A stretch of DNA of 64,000 nt from Brevibacillus brevis. Its GTDB lineage: Bacteria > Bacillota > Bacilli > Brevibacillales > Brevibacillaceae. The DNA lies in the NCBI RefSeq assembly GCF_900637055.1, contig NZ_LR134338.1:6349501-6413500 (forward strand), given 5' to 3'. The notes below the pieces were generated by a model, which was not told where the DNA came from, did not search any database, and worked only from the letters and a program-made list of their open reading frames with translations. This document shows positions 8,511 through 17,369 of this stretch, one piece after another; within the stretch, counting starts at the first letter, position 1; each line of letters starts with the position of its first letter. The translations under genes were made by a program, and so were the position numbers.

Positions 8511-9620
8511 TCAAATGCTTGAGATTGTACGTGGCAGCCGAACGGTAAAGGTCGTCCATTCGTTTGTGCTTTCGACGGAAATGCTGCCTTGGTGCAAATC
8601 GATGATGCTTTTGGCGATAGCGAGACCGAGACCCGAGCCTCCTGTCTCTTTCGAACGTGAGGCCTCCACCCGAAAAAAGCGTTCAAACAAGCTCGGCACA
8701 TATTCAGCCGGGATCGGCGCTCCGTTATTGGCGACAGAAATCGCGACACCTTCTCCTTGCTCGAAGACGCGAATGATAATTTCTGTACCATCGTGTCCGT
8801 ATTTCACGGCGTTGGAAATGAGGTTTTCCAGAACGCGAACGAGCTTGTCGGTATCTCCTGCCATTTCGATTTTTTGATCAGGCGTATCTACGATTAAACG
8901 CAGCCCTGCCTCATTCGCCACGAGTCGAAAGCCAACCGATACTTGTTCAACCAGCTCTACCAAGTCAAACTGCGTTCGCTTCAAATACGCCCCGCGATTG
9001 CGGACCTTCGTGTACTCAAACAAATCATTGACGAGCACGTTCATCTGTTTGGCCTTCTCATAGGCAATATGTGCGTAATGCTTGAGCTTCTCTTCGTCCT
9101 GGTGTTTGTTCTGCTCAATCAGTCCAAGGTAGCCAATGATGGAGGTCAACGGCGTTCGCAGATCATGGGAAACGTTGGTGATCAGCTCATCCTTCGATTG
9201 CTCCAGCCGCCGCTCCTCCTCCATCGCATCTAAGGCGCTTTTGACTAGAGCATGGATGCTATCGACGACTTGGCCCAAGCTGCCGTTCGGACGAATGGAA
9301 ATCTGGTGGTGATAGTTGCCTTTTGCAATGAAATGCAGCTCGTTAATGATTTGTTCCATTTGCTTTTGTTCCAAGTACTTGCGGATACGAACGACGGACC
9401 ACGCTGCAAACATACCGGTTGCCAACAAAATAATTGGGATTTTAAAGGAGTTGATATCGAAATTGACCCGCAACTTCCAGATGAACTCTCTGATTTCCGG
9501 GATGGTGTACAAATAGTTGTTGGCAAAAAAATCAGCCATTTGAAAAACAGCGTAGATGATCATGAGGCCAAGCAGCAAATCGAAAAGGATGCGAATAAAA
9601 TCCTTGGCTCTAAGCTTCAA
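8511..9620 (-). CDS. Membrane sensor histidine kinase (VanS-like)
   Basis: A 369-residue orthodox kinase. Two transmembrane helices (about 11-33 and 58-77) flank a short extracytoplasmic loop of about 25 residues, so sensing is probably within or next to the membrane. A HAMP-like linker is followed by the H-box SHDLRTPLTSIIGYL with phospho-acceptor H152, an N-box (LISNAVKYG), and G boxes (VANNGAPI, GGSGLGLAI). It starts at TTG 9620, overlapping the end of the response regulator gene by 11 nt with a poor ribosome site of its own, which implies translational coupling. Ligand unknown; VanS and cell-wall-stress kinases are the nearest style. Confidence 0.9.
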   Translation of the reverse strand: MKLRAKDFIRILFDLLLGLMIIYAVFQMADFFANNYLYTIPEIREFIWKLRVNFDINSFKIPIILLATGMFAAWSVVRIRKYLEQKQMEQIINELHFIAKGNYHHQISIRPNGSLGQVVDSIHALVKSALDAMEEERRLEQSKDELITNVSHDLRTPLTSIIGYLGLIEQNKHQDEEKLKHYAHIAYEKAKQMNVLVNDLFEYTKVRNRGAYLKRTQFDLVELVEQVSVGFRLVANEAGLRLIVDTPDQKIEMAGDTDKLVRVLENLISNAVKYGHDGTEIIIRVFEQGEGVAISVANNGAPIPAEYVPSLFERFFRVEASRSKETGGSGLGLAIAKSIIDLHQGSISVESTNEWTTFTVRLPRTISSI

Positions 9621-10293
9621 TTTTGTAGCCGACCCCCCAGACCGTCTGTATCACCTTCTCGCCATTGGTCGCCTTCTCCAGCTTTTCTCTCAGATTGCTG
9701 ATGTGAACCATTACCGTCTTGTAGGAAACGAAATTCTCCATTTTCCAGCAGCGGTCAAAAATTTCTTCCGAGCTGAATACCCGATTCGGATGACTTGCCA
9801 GAAGATGCAGGACGGAAAATTCCAATGCCGTCAGCTTGATCGGGGTGCCTTCCTTTGTCTGAACGAAGTGACTTTGCTTGTCGATAATCAATGGCCCCGC
9901 CTCAATCACATGATCCTGTTTGTTTGCCTGCGTGTAGTTCGACCGTCGCAGGAGAGACTTGACCCGCGCAATCACTTCCAGCGGATTAAACGGCTTCGCC
10001 ACATAATCGTCTGCACCCGTCATCAAGCCCAGGATTTTGTCCATATCATTCGTTTTGGCACTCGCCATCAGGATGGGGATGGTCGAGTTTTTTCGTATTC
10101 GCTTAGTCACTTCCAGCCCATCCAGATTGGGCATCATCACATCCAGAATGACGAGATCAATGGGCTTCTGCTCCAGCCTCTCCATCGCTTCCAGACCGTC
10201 AAAAGCCTTTTCGATCTCATACCCTTCGTTGCTCAAATATATCGCCATCAGCTCTACAATCTCTTTGTCGTCATCTACAATCATAATCCTCAC
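9610..10293 (-). CDS. OmpR/VanR-family response regulator
   Basis: DNA-binding regulator of 227 residues: receiver domain with acidic triad D7-D8-D9, phospho-acceptor D51 in DVMMPNLDG and a late KPF lysine, then an OmpR-type winged helix (FSVLHLLASHPNRVFS, HISNLREKLE, VWGVGYKI). The usual Thr of the receiver switch is replaced by Ser (MASAK). GTG 10293 is preferred over TTG 10299 because GGAGGTG lies nine bases upstream of the GTG but only about three from the TTG. It is first in an operon with the kinase. Targets may include the vanZ-like gene downstream. Confidence 0.9.
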   Translation of the reverse strand: MRIMIVDDDKEIVELMAIYLSNEGYEIEKAFDGLEAMERLEQKPIDLVILDVMMPNLDGLEVTKRIRKNSTIPILMASAKTNDMDKILGLMTGADDYVAKPFNPLEVIARVKSLLRRSNYTQANKQDHVIEAGPLIIDKQSHFVQTKEGTPIKLTALEFSVLHLLASHPNRVFSSEEIFDRCWKMENFVSYKTVMVHISNLREKLEKATNGEKVIQTVWGVGYKIEA

Positions 10294-10498
10294 GGACAAA
10301 CACCTCCGAACTCGTGCATGGTAGATATAGATAGCATCACTATATCAAGAATTGTTAAAGAAAAGGTAAAGCAAGTGATTGTTTATTATCATTATCGCCA
10401 TTCCGTTCACAAGACCAACCGAGCGAGTGAGAGAGCAACATTTCAAACATCCCCTTGTGTTATAACTAACTTGAATTTCAATTAGGGGAGATGAAACC

Positions 10499-11266
10499 AT
10501 GCGTAATTTGAAAGGGAAAATGGCATTGGTAACCGGAGCAAGCCGTGGGATTGGTCGTGGCATCGCATTACGTCTGGCACAGGATGGCGCATTGGTCGTC
10601 GTACACTATGGAAGAAGACAAGAAGAAGCAGAAGCAGTCGTACAGGAGATCGAACGAACGGGAGGCCAGGCATTCGCAATCGGTGCAGACTTGCGCACCC
10701 TTGACGGCATTCGCGATTTCTATGCGACATTGGACGAAGCACTGCAGAAGCGTACAGGAGATCATCGTTTTGACATTCTCGTCAATAATGCTGGGATCGG
10801 ACAAATCTTAACGCTGGAAGAGGCTACCGAAGAATCGTTTGACGAGGTCATGAACATCAATGTCAAAGCACCGTTTTTTATGATCCAACAAGCTTTGCCC
10901 CGCCTAAGAGAGGAAGGGCGTATCATCAATCTCTCATCCTTTGTGACTCGTGCAGCTTCCCCAAGTGTGTTCACTTACAGTATATCGAAGGGGGCTATTA
11001 ACACACTGACGCTAGCTCTGGCTAAACAACTGGGGAGCCGTCATATTACGGTAAACGCGATTCTGCCGGGCATTATTAACACCGAGATGAATGCTGGCAC
11101 GTTGCAAAATAATCCGGATGGGCAGAAGTACGCCGCTGGACTTTCCACCTTCAACAGATGGGGAGAACCTGATGATGTAGCGGATATTGCCGCCTTCCTC
11201 GCTTCCTCGGACAGCCGTTGGGTAACCGGTCAATTGATTGATGCAAGTGGCGGCTCGCATCTGTAA
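10499..11266 (+). CDS. Short-chain dehydrogenase/reductase
   Basis: NAD(P)-dependent SDR of 255 residues. Visible are the cofactor motif TGASRGIG (12-19), NNAGIG in the middle, the catalytic YSISK with Y near 160 and K near 164, and a C-terminal substrate-binding segment ending VTGQLIDASGG. GGGGAG lies seven bases before the ATG. It is monocistronic, divergent from the two-component genes. The basic residues after TGAS (HYGRRQ) suggest NADPH preference, as in FabG-type enzymes. The substrate is not predictable. Confidence 0.88.
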   Translation: MRNLKGKMALVTGASRGIGRGIALRLAQDGALVVVHYGRRQEEAEAVVQEIERTGGQAFAIGADLRTLDGIRDFYATLDEALQKRTGDHRFDILVNNAGIGQILTLEEATEESFDEVMNINVKAPFFMIQQALPRLREEGRIINLSSFVTRAASPSVFTYSISKGAINTLTLALAKQLGSRHITVNAILPGIINTEMNAGTLQNNPDGQKYAAGLSTFNRWGEPDDVADIAAFLASSDSRWVTGQLIDASGGSHL

Positions 11267-11282
11267 TGGTTCTCAAAAAAAT

Positions 11283-11314
11283 AACCGATGGCCACAAGCA
11301 CGGGACCATCGGTT
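11283..11314. terminator. Bidirectional terminator between SDR gene and fumC
   Basis: Stem AACCGATGG (11283-11291) with CCATCGGTT (11306-11314), flanked by A-rich and T-rich runs. Confidence 0.75.
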
Positions 11315-11329
11315 TTGTTTATGAGGATG

Positions 11330-12718
11330 CTATTCTTTTGGATGAATCATTTGTTCAGGGCGCACGACTTGATCGAATTGCTCTTCGGTCAGCAAATTGC
11401 TCTTGATCGCCGCTTCCTTGAGAGTGATGCCTTCTTTGTGAGCCAGCTTCGCTACGGCTGCCGCATTTTCATAGCCAATATGCGGGTTCAGCGCCGTCAC
11501 CAGCATCAGCGAGTTGTTCAGGTTTTCTTTGATCACTGTCAGATCAGGCTCGATGCCTACTGCGCAATTGTCGTTGAAGGACTTCATTGCGTCTGCCAAC
11601 AATCTTGCGGATTGCAGGAAATTGTAGATGATCACTGGCTTAAACACGTTCAGCTCGAAGTTCCCCTGGCTAGCAGCAAAGCCAATGGCAGCATCGTTGC
11701 CCATCACTTGGCACACGACCATCGTCATCGCTTCGCTTTGGGTCGGATTCACCTTGCCTGGCATGATGGAGCTGCCTGGCTCGTTCGCTGGAATGATAAT
11801 CTCACCGATTCCGCAACGCGGGCCGCTCGCCAGCCATCTCACGTCATTGGCGATTTTCATCAAATCCGCTGCCAGTGCTTTCAGGGCACCATGTACATGA
11901 ACGAGCTCGTCATGGCTGGTCAGCGCGTGGAACTTGTTTTCTGCGGTCATGAATTGATGGTTGGTTTCCTTGCTGATTTCTGCCGCGACCATTTCACCGA
12001 AGCGCGGATGCGCATTGATGCCTGTTCCTACCGCTGTTCCGCCAATCGCCAGCTCACGCAGGTACTCATTGCTCTCCTTGATCATCTTTTCGGATTTTTC
12101 CAGCATGCGTACCCAACCGCTGAATTCTTGGCCCAGCGTCAGCGGAGTCGCGTCCTGCAAATGCGTACGACCGATTTTGATGATATCCATATAGGCTTCG
12201 CTTTTTTCTTTCAGCGTTGCCTTTAACAGCTGGAGTGCAGGCAGTACTTGCTCCTCGATAGCGACCAGTCCAGCCATGTGCATCGCTGTCGGGAATGTAT
12301 CATTGGAGCTCTGTGATTTATTCACATCATCGTTGGCGTGGATGCGAGCCGAGCTGCCCTTCTCTTGAAGCAATTGGTTCGCGCGATGAGCAATGACTTC
12401 GTTAACGTTCATGTTGGATTGCGTACCGCTGCCAGTTTGCCAGACAACCAATGGGAAATGCTCATCCCATTTTCCCTGGATCACTTCATCTGCTGCCGCC
12501 ACAATCGCTTCTGCCTTTTCATTGTCGAGCTTGCCCAGCTTTTGATTCGCCAGAGCAGCACTTTTTTTCAGGATGGCAAACATGCGAATCAATGGAAGTG
12601 GCATTTTTTCTTCGCCGATTTCAAAGTTTTGGAAGCTACGTTGTGTTTGGGCGCCCCACAGCTTATCCGCCGGAACCTTTATTTCTCCAATCGTGTCCTT
12701 TTCAATTCTGAATTCCAT
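11330..12718 (-). CDS. fumC: Fumarate hydratase class II (fumarase C)
   Basis: TCA-cycle enzyme interconverting fumarate and malate, of the iron-independent homotetrameric class. The 462-residue length matches the family. The signature GSSIMPGKVNPTQ near residue 318 and the active-site blocks GSGTQSNMNVNE, SSNDTFPTAMHMA and GRTHLQDATP are intact. The gene starts ATG 12718 after AGGAGGATGCGAG. A promoter overlapped by a near-consensus Fur box lies 73-100 nt upstream, which suggests induction under iron limitation. A class II aspartase is the main alternative but the blocks fit fumarase better. Confidence 0.95.
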   Translation of the reverse strand: MEFRIEKDTIGEIKVPADKLWGAQTQRSFQNFEIGEEKMPLPLIRMFAILKKSAALANQKLGKLDNEKAEAIVAAADEVIQGKWDEHFPLVVWQTGSGTQSNMNVNEVIAHRANQLLQEKGSSARIHANDDVNKSQSSNDTFPTAMHMAGLVAIEEQVLPALQLLKATLKEKSEAYMDIIKIGRTHLQDATPLTLGQEFSGWVRMLEKSEKMIKESNEYLRELAIGGTAVGTGINAHPRFGEMVAAEISKETNHQFMTAENKFHALTSHDELVHVHGALKALAADLMKIANDVRWLASGPRCGIGEIIIPANEPGSSIMPGKVNPTQSEAMTMVVCQVMGNDAAIGFAASQGNFELNVFKPVIIYNFLQSARLLADAMKSFNDNCAVGIEPDLTVIKENLNNSLMLVTALNPHIGYENAAAVAKLAHKEGITLKEAAIKSNLLTEEQFDQVVRPEQMIHPKE

Positions 12719-12789
12719 CTCGCATCCTCCTCAATATCGAACGTATTACTTATGTCAAAAAGGGAATGAAGCAGTTCTTCTCAACTAAA

Positions 12790-12818
12790 ATGATAATGAT
12801 TTTCATTCTTGTTAGCAA
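12790..12818 (-). promoter_or_regulatory. Predicted fumC promoter overlapped by a Fur-type box
   Basis: On the minus strand TTGCTA (12818-12813), 17 bp, TATCAT (12795-12790) form a candidate promoter. On the plus strand TGATAATGATTTTCA (12791-12805) matches the 7-1-7 Bacillus Fur box TGATAATNATTATCA with one mismatch and covers the -10 and part of the spacer. Confidence 0.6.
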
Positions 12819-12996
12819 GGGATGAAGTGTTTTTTCAGAAAGAATAATGCTGTCCTCCAACGGTTGTGGTCGGGGGAAGACATGTGACAGAGCTTTCGTA
12901 CAGCTTGTGTGTAGTAGGAGCTTTTACAACGTTTTGTAAGCAACTCAGGGAGACTTCATGAGCTCCCTTCCAAGAAGTAAACAAAAAGCCCCCGTA

Positions 12997-13195
12997 GAAG
13001 AAGCGCATTTCCAGTCCAAGCGCCTCTGGAGCCCGACCCAGCGTAGGAAAAAATGGCGGGGAATTTCAGCTTCACCTATGGAATCCTTCCTCGAAACATC
13101 TACGTTTGAAGCGCTCCCGCCATTTTTTCCGAAGCGGACAGTCTTCACCCTCAGCAGGGCGGAGGCCGAAGCGTAGACTGGAAATGCGCTTCTTC
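12997..13195. other. Structured intergenic element B (nested inverted repeats)
   Basis: This element lies in the 552-base gene-free stretch 12719-13270. Perfect 20-bp outer arms join 12997-13016 to 13176-13195. An intermediate GCCTC/GAGGC stem joins 13022-13026 to 13162-13166. A perfect 15-bp inner stem GGAAAAAATGGCGGG (13046-13060) pairs with 13116-13130. A distal GCTTCA/TGAAGC stem (13069-13074, 13107-13112) closes the loop. The loop keeps CACC-TATGG and AAGCG, also found in element A. The rest of the gene-free stretch shows only the Fur box and an unexplained AT-rich segment. Confidence 0.6.
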
Positions 13196-13222
13196 CCTCA
13201 CGACAGCCACTTGAAAATGAAA

Positions 13223-13257
13223 TGAAAAAGACGAAAGCCACACATGGCCTCCGTCTT
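13223..13257 (-). terminator. Terminator after MgtC-like gene
   Basis: Imperfect stem AAGACGAAAGCC (13229-13240) with GGCCTCCGTCTT (13246-13257); T-rich tail on the minus strand. Confidence 0.65.
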
Positions 13258-13270
13258 CTAGTATTCCTTA

Positions 13271-13966
13271 TTATCTGCTTTCTACTTCTACCGAAATGAC
13301 ATGATCGACGGCCTTCAGCAAGCTGTAAATATCTGTCGTATACGTATTTTCCGATGCCGTAATCATCATTTCCAGCTTTTGCAACGTATTGTCCAAGTCT
13401 TTGACTTTGACCCGCTTCACTTGCAGATCGAGGTGCTTAATCTGCTTGAATACCAAATCTAAATCGCCCCCGCCTTCGACCACAATCTTGATCGACAAAT
13501 CTCTTTGTCTGAGCGATTCCGGACCAATCAAGCGAAGAATGATCGGGAACAAATTAATCGCCAAAATAATGAGGATCGTCGCGGTTACTGCCTCAAAATA
13601 AAATCCTGCTCCTACTGCAATCCCAAGTCCAGAAGCTGCCCAGACCATCGATGCTGTGGTCAAACCCGAAATGACATCATTACTCCGGCGTAAAATCACA
13701 CCGGCCCCAAGGAAACCGACACCGCTCACAATTTGAGCAGCCAGTCGAAGTGGGTCCATATTGGTGTGTCCGGGCATGGAGAATCGATGCACGGATTCAA
13801 TGGAGACAATCGTAATGAGACAGCTCGCTACCGAGATGACCATACTGGTTTTGACACCAAGCGGTTTGTGTTTGAGCTGTCGATCCATTCCGATCAGTAA
13901 ACCCAGAAATAGTGCGACTCCTAGTTTTAGCAAAAAATCATACGTCATGAATGCCGAGAGTGACAT
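13271..13966 (-). CDS. MgtC/SapB-family membrane protein
   Basis: A 231-residue protein with the MgtC core: about five hydrophobic helices, GLLIGMDRQLKHKPLGVKT near the N-terminus, and VSGVGFLGAGVILRR in the middle. A soluble C-terminal domain of about 85 residues resembles an ACT-like fold. MgtC relatives are linked to magnesium limitation and modulation of ATP synthase in enterobacteria, but the Gram-positive role is unclear. ATG 13966 is preceded by GGGGGGAG at 6 nt. It is monocistronic with its own terminator. Confidence 0.85.
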   Translation of the reverse strand: MSLSAFMTYDFLLKLGVALFLGLLIGMDRQLKHKPLGVKTSMVISVASCLITIVSIESVHRFSMPGHTNMDPLRLAAQIVSGVGFLGAGVILRRSNDVISGLTTASMVWAASGLGIAVGAGFYFEAVTATILIILAINLFPIILRLIGPESLRQRDLSIKIVVEGGGDLDLVFKQIKHLDLQVKRVKVKDLDNTLQKLEMMITASENTYTTDIYSLLKAVDHVISVEVESR

Positions 13967-14073
13967 GAGTTTCTCCCCCCATCTGCCTTGATGTCAGGTT
14001 ATCTTCCATTTCCTATGATAGAAAGTATATATCGTCTTGCTCCTAGTGTAAACGAGCCCTTGTCTGTTCATGC

Positions 14074-14111
14074 AAAAAGCGGAAAACCCCCTTATGAGGG
14101 ATTTTCCGCTT
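14074..14111 (-). terminator. Terminator after MATE gene
   Basis: Stem AAGCGGAAAA (14077-14086) with TTTTCCGCTT (14102-14111), internal CCCC-TTATGA-GGG closure, A run on the plus side giving T on the minus strand. Confidence 0.75.
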
Positions 14112-14121
14112 ATCTGTTTCC

Positions 14122-15477
14122 TTATGAATGGCTGCGAATCATGCGTTTCTGTAACGACAGCAGACGTCCAAAAAGGAAGATGGCACCGGCAGCCAATCCC
14201 GTAATCAGACCAATCCAGTATCCGAATGCTGCAAGCGAAGTGAATTGCGCCAGAATGTATCCCAGAGGCAAGCCAATCACCCAATAAGATATCAGCGCAA
14301 CGATAAAGGTAACGGTCACATCCTTGTACCCGCGCAGCACCCCTTGAATAGGAGCCGCAACGGCATCAGAGATCAGGAAGAGGATCGAGTACATCAAGAA
14401 ATGCTGGGCAAGCTCCAACACCTCGATGTCGGTCGTGTAAAAACCAGCCACTTGCTCACTGAACATTAGCAAGCTAATTCCAAACATGAGGGCGATACCA
14501 AGAGCGATACCTATCCCCATATAACTGTACTGCTTCGCGTCCCGGAACCTTTTGGCTCCCACCTCAAAGCCCACGACAATCGTCAACGCCATGGATATGC
14601 TCAATGGCACCATGTACAGGAATGATGCGAAGTTCATCGCTGCCTGATGCGCCGCAATCGTAATCGTGCTGTACTCACTCATGAACAAAGTGACGGCCGC
14701 AAAAATGCTAACCTCGCAAAAGATCGAAAATCCGATAGGAAGCCCCAGCTTCAGCAGCTCTTTCCATGCTTTCATCGAGATCCGGTGAAATTGGGAGAAC
14801 AAACCGAACTCAACGAATGGGTGTACGCGATTCACGACAAACAGCGTAATCAGCAAAATACACCAGTACGTAATGCCAGATGCAAGCCCAGCACCGATTC
14901 CGCCCAGTCGAGGCAAGCCAAAGTTACCAAAGATAAGAGCGTAGTTCAAGAAGACGTTGATCGGCAATGAAAGCAGGGTAATGAACATCGTTACCCGTGT
15001 TTGTCCTAATGCGTCGATAAAGCAGCGGAGCACCGTATAAAGAAACATCGGAATAATTCCAATAGCGATTGCATGCAGGAAGCCGCGAGCAATCGTGCGC
15101 ACCTCAGGCTCCAGTTGCATCCAGTTCAGGATCGGATCAAGCACCAAACCACCGATGATGATGACACCGACCGCAATCCCCACACTCAAATACAAGGCTT
15201 GCATAACCGTGTAAGGAACCTGCTCTCGTTTTCCTGCCCCTACCATCTGGGCAACCATCGGCATGACAGCCATCAGAATCCCCGTCAAGCCTGCTTGAAC
15301 CGGAGTCCACAGACTAGCCCCAATCGCTACACCCGCCAAATCTGTCGGACTGGCATGTCCAGACATGATGGTATCGGCGAACGTCATCGAAAATAGCGCC
15401 AGTTGTGATATCAAAATCGGAAGCAATACAGCCAAAAACTGTCGCCATTTTTCTTTTAGCGAATAGGTTTCGTTCAA
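14122..15477 (-). CDS. MATE-family multidrug/Na+ antiporter
   Basis: A 451-residue twelve-helix MATE protein with internal duplication. The NorM-style features are TFADTIMSG in helix 1, P-rich VLLPILISQ, and VGFEVGAKRFRDAKQYSYMG in the second half. I prefer TTG 15477, which follows AGAAGGA at about 9 nt and gives the usual family length; an upstream TTG at 15516 has no ribosome site. Drug or metabolite substrate unknown. It is monocistronic. Confidence 0.88.
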   Translation of the reverse strand: MNETYSLKEKWRQFLAVLLPILISQLALFSMTFADTIMSGHASPTDLAGVAIGASLWTPVQAGLTGILMAVMPMVAQMVGAGKREQVPYTVMQALYLSVGIAVGVIIIGGLVLDPILNWMQLEPEVRTIARGFLHAIAIGIIPMFLYTVLRCFIDALGQTRVTMFITLLSLPINVFLNYALIFGNFGLPRLGGIGAGLASGITYWCILLITLFVVNRVHPFVEFGLFSQFHRISMKAWKELLKLGLPIGFSIFCEVSIFAAVTLFMSEYSTITIAAHQAAMNFASFLYMVPLSISMALTIVVGFEVGAKRFRDAKQYSYMGIGIALGIALMFGISLLMFSEQVAGFYTTDIEVLELAQHFLMYSILFLISDAVAAPIQGVLRGYKDVTVTFIVALISYWVIGLPLGYILAQFTSLAAFGYWIGLITGLAAGAIFLFGRLLSLQKRMIRSHS

Positions 15478-15613
15478 TTTTTCATTTCCTTCTAACCTTA
15501 TAAGATGGGCAAACAATCCCGGATCAATGTAGCAGGAGACTGTTTATCGTTCAAATTATAAGTATATCAAAACAAGTAGGAATCAGCAAAATACTGGGTG
15601 CATTTAGACAAAC

Positions 15614-15641
15614 AAAAGCCCAGGGAGATCACCCGGGCTTT
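15614..15641 (-). terminator. Terminator after LPMO gene
   Basis: AAAGCCC-AGGG (15615-15625) pairs with CCC-GGGCTTT (15632-15641); T on the minus strand side. Confidence 0.7.
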
Positions 15642-15647
15642 GCAACA

Positions 15648-17132
15648 TTATTCAACCAGCTTCCATACATCGGCTTTCCCTGGCTCTTCGCCCTTGGTCC
15701 ACCATTTTGCCTCATAAACCTTGTCTTCGTAGTTCACTTGCGCTCCGCCATCATACGCTTTGCCGGAATCCCACGACAGTACGACATCGCCTACCAGTTT
15801 CCACGCATCGGAACGGTCTGGCTGTTCACCAGTTACCCACCATTTTGCTACGAATTCCAGTCCATCATACAAGACACGGTCTCCCTGTACATACACAGCA
15901 GAGGAATCCCACTCGGCGATTTCACCTGGTACTTCAGGCTTTTTCTCTGTTGTGCTTGCAGCAAAAGGTGCGCTCTCTTCGGAAATATTACCTGCCGCAT
16001 CAACTGCCTTGATCGTATACGTATAAGATGTTCCTGCTGTTAATCCTTTATCAACAAAGGAAGGCTGCTCGACTGACCCTACACGGGAACCGTCACGGTA
16101 CACCTCGTATTTCACTACGCCGACATTGTCACGGGAAGGACTCCACATGAGGTCGATTTCTGTCTCTGTTGGATGGTGAGTCATGATTCCTGCTGGTGCC
16201 GTCGGTGCTTCTGTATCCACGATATCTTCAGCTTTTGTGCGAACGGTAAGTGCTTTGCTCGCGTTAGACTCTTTCCCTTTTCCATCGACCGCCACAACGG
16301 TGTAGCTGTAAGCCGTAGCAGGCGTCAAATCTTTGTCCGTGTAAGCTGTTTCTTTCGTTGATGCGATTAATTTACCATCGCGATACACATCGTATTGCTT
16401 GATTCCCTCAGATGCCACGGATTTTGTCCAGCTTAGCTCAATGCTTGTAGCTGTTTGCGACACAGAAGTTACATTGCCTGGAACGGTAGGCTGTTCTACG
16501 ACTCCTGTTCCCGTGTTAATCAAATTCACGTCAATCGCCTGATAAAACGCCATGCCCGTATCAGCAATTTCCCAAACAGCCAAAATAATGTGGTAACCGC
16601 TGCGATCTGTCGGTACATTGCACGAATGCGTTACCGTGAATGGCGGTCTTTTCCCTCCGTCCTGGAACGAACAGAACAGTTCCAGATCCGCTCTGGCAAG
16701 CGGCTTGTTAGGATTCCAATCTTTTTTCGTGATGTAATATTTCCACTCCGCTGTGCTATGCGGGGCTGTTAGATTCCAAGTAAACGCATTTTGTCCACCC
16801 TGCAAGGTAACCTTGGTCCAGCGATCTGCTGTTTGTGCGTAAAGCTCCGGATAGCGGCCTGCACCGGTAAATTCACCATCAGCCGGACCCGATTGCGGGA
16901 ACCCTCCAATGCCCTCCACGCTTTGCGGTTCCCATTGGATTTGACCGCAGCCTGTGTTTTGCCCCGTCTTACACAAGTAAGACCGACTCGCTGGCGATTC
17001 GATGTACCCGTGAGCCGAGGCTTTCTCAGCGAACACGAGAGTAGCTGCGCCCGCCACCAGCATCATTGCCAGCATGAACAAAAGCGACAGCCCTTTACTG
17101 CACAGTTTGTTTCTCAACCCTACAGTATCCAT
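15648..17132 (-). CDS. Secreted lytic polysaccharide monooxygenase (AA10) with FN3 and chitin-binding modules
   Basis: A 494-residue copper enzyme that oxidatively cleaves chitin or cellulose. The signal peptide ends at A40, so the mature protein begins with H41, the N-terminal half of the copper histidine brace; H125 (TAPHSTAEW) is the second ligand. The AA10 domain spans about 41-208. Two fibronectin type III domains follow (about 218-300 and 308-395). Two CBM5/12-type modules close the protein, each with an AKWW core (about 403-447 and 450-494). ATG 17132 follows GAGGAG at 8 nt. The arrangement resembles other Gram-positive chitin-active LPMOs. It is monocistronic; stretch 17133-17322 upstream is AT-rich with no clear gene. 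Confidence 0.93.
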   Translation of the reverse strand: MDTVGLRNKLCSKGLSLLFMLAMMLVAGAATLVFAEKASAHGYIESPASRSYLCKTGQNTGCGQIQWEPQSVEGIGGFPQSGPADGEFTGAGRYPELYAQTADRWTKVTLQGGQNAFTWNLTAPHSTAEWKYYITKKDWNPNKPLARADLELFCSFQDGGKRPPFTVTHSCNVPTDRSGYHIILAVWEIADTGMAFYQAIDVNLINTGTGVVEQPTVPGNVTSVSQTATSIELSWTKSVASEGIKQYDVYRDGKLIASTKETAYTDKDLTPATAYSYTVVAVDGKGKESNASKALTVRTKAEDIVDTEAPTAPAGIMTHHPTETEIDLMWSPSRDNVGVVKYEVYRDGSRVGSVEQPSFVDKGLTAGTSYTYTIKAVDAAGNISEESAPFAASTTEKKPEVPGEIAEWDSSAVYVQGDRVLYDGLEFVAKWWVTGEQPDRSDAWKLVGDVVLSWDSGKAYDGGAQVNYEDKVYEAKWWTKGEEPGKADVWKLVE

Positions 17133-17322
17133 TTATCTATCTCCTCTTTTCTGGATTAGGATCGAATACCATGTTACAGAAAATTTTTCCAGTATTACAG
17201 ATTCTGAATACCTAAACCAAAACCTACCAAATACCCGAATTCCAGTCAGAAAATAGGGAGATGATTCGGGAGTGTATACCTATGCATAAAAATTTATATG
17301 TTTCTTTCGGGACTTTTTGATC

Positions 17323-17363
17323 AAAAAAAATTGCCTGCCGAAAATAATATTCTCAGCAAGCAA
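17323..17363 (-). terminator. Terminator of the purine-salvage operon
   Basis: TTGCCTGCCGAA (17331-17342) pairs imperfectly with TTCTCAGCAAGCAA (17350-17363); eight A at 17323-17330 give a T run on the minus strand. Confidence 0.75.
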
Positions 17364-17369
17364 CTTTTA

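Noticed and set aside
7761..10293. Glycopeptide resistance locus.
   Set aside because: Only VanZ-, VanR- and VanS-like genes are present; the essential vanH, ligase and vanX genes are absent.
12945..13241. Short open frames on both strands across element B.
   Set aside because: They follow from the palindromic structure; no ribosome site or domain. The same holds for the frames over element A (7314-7759).
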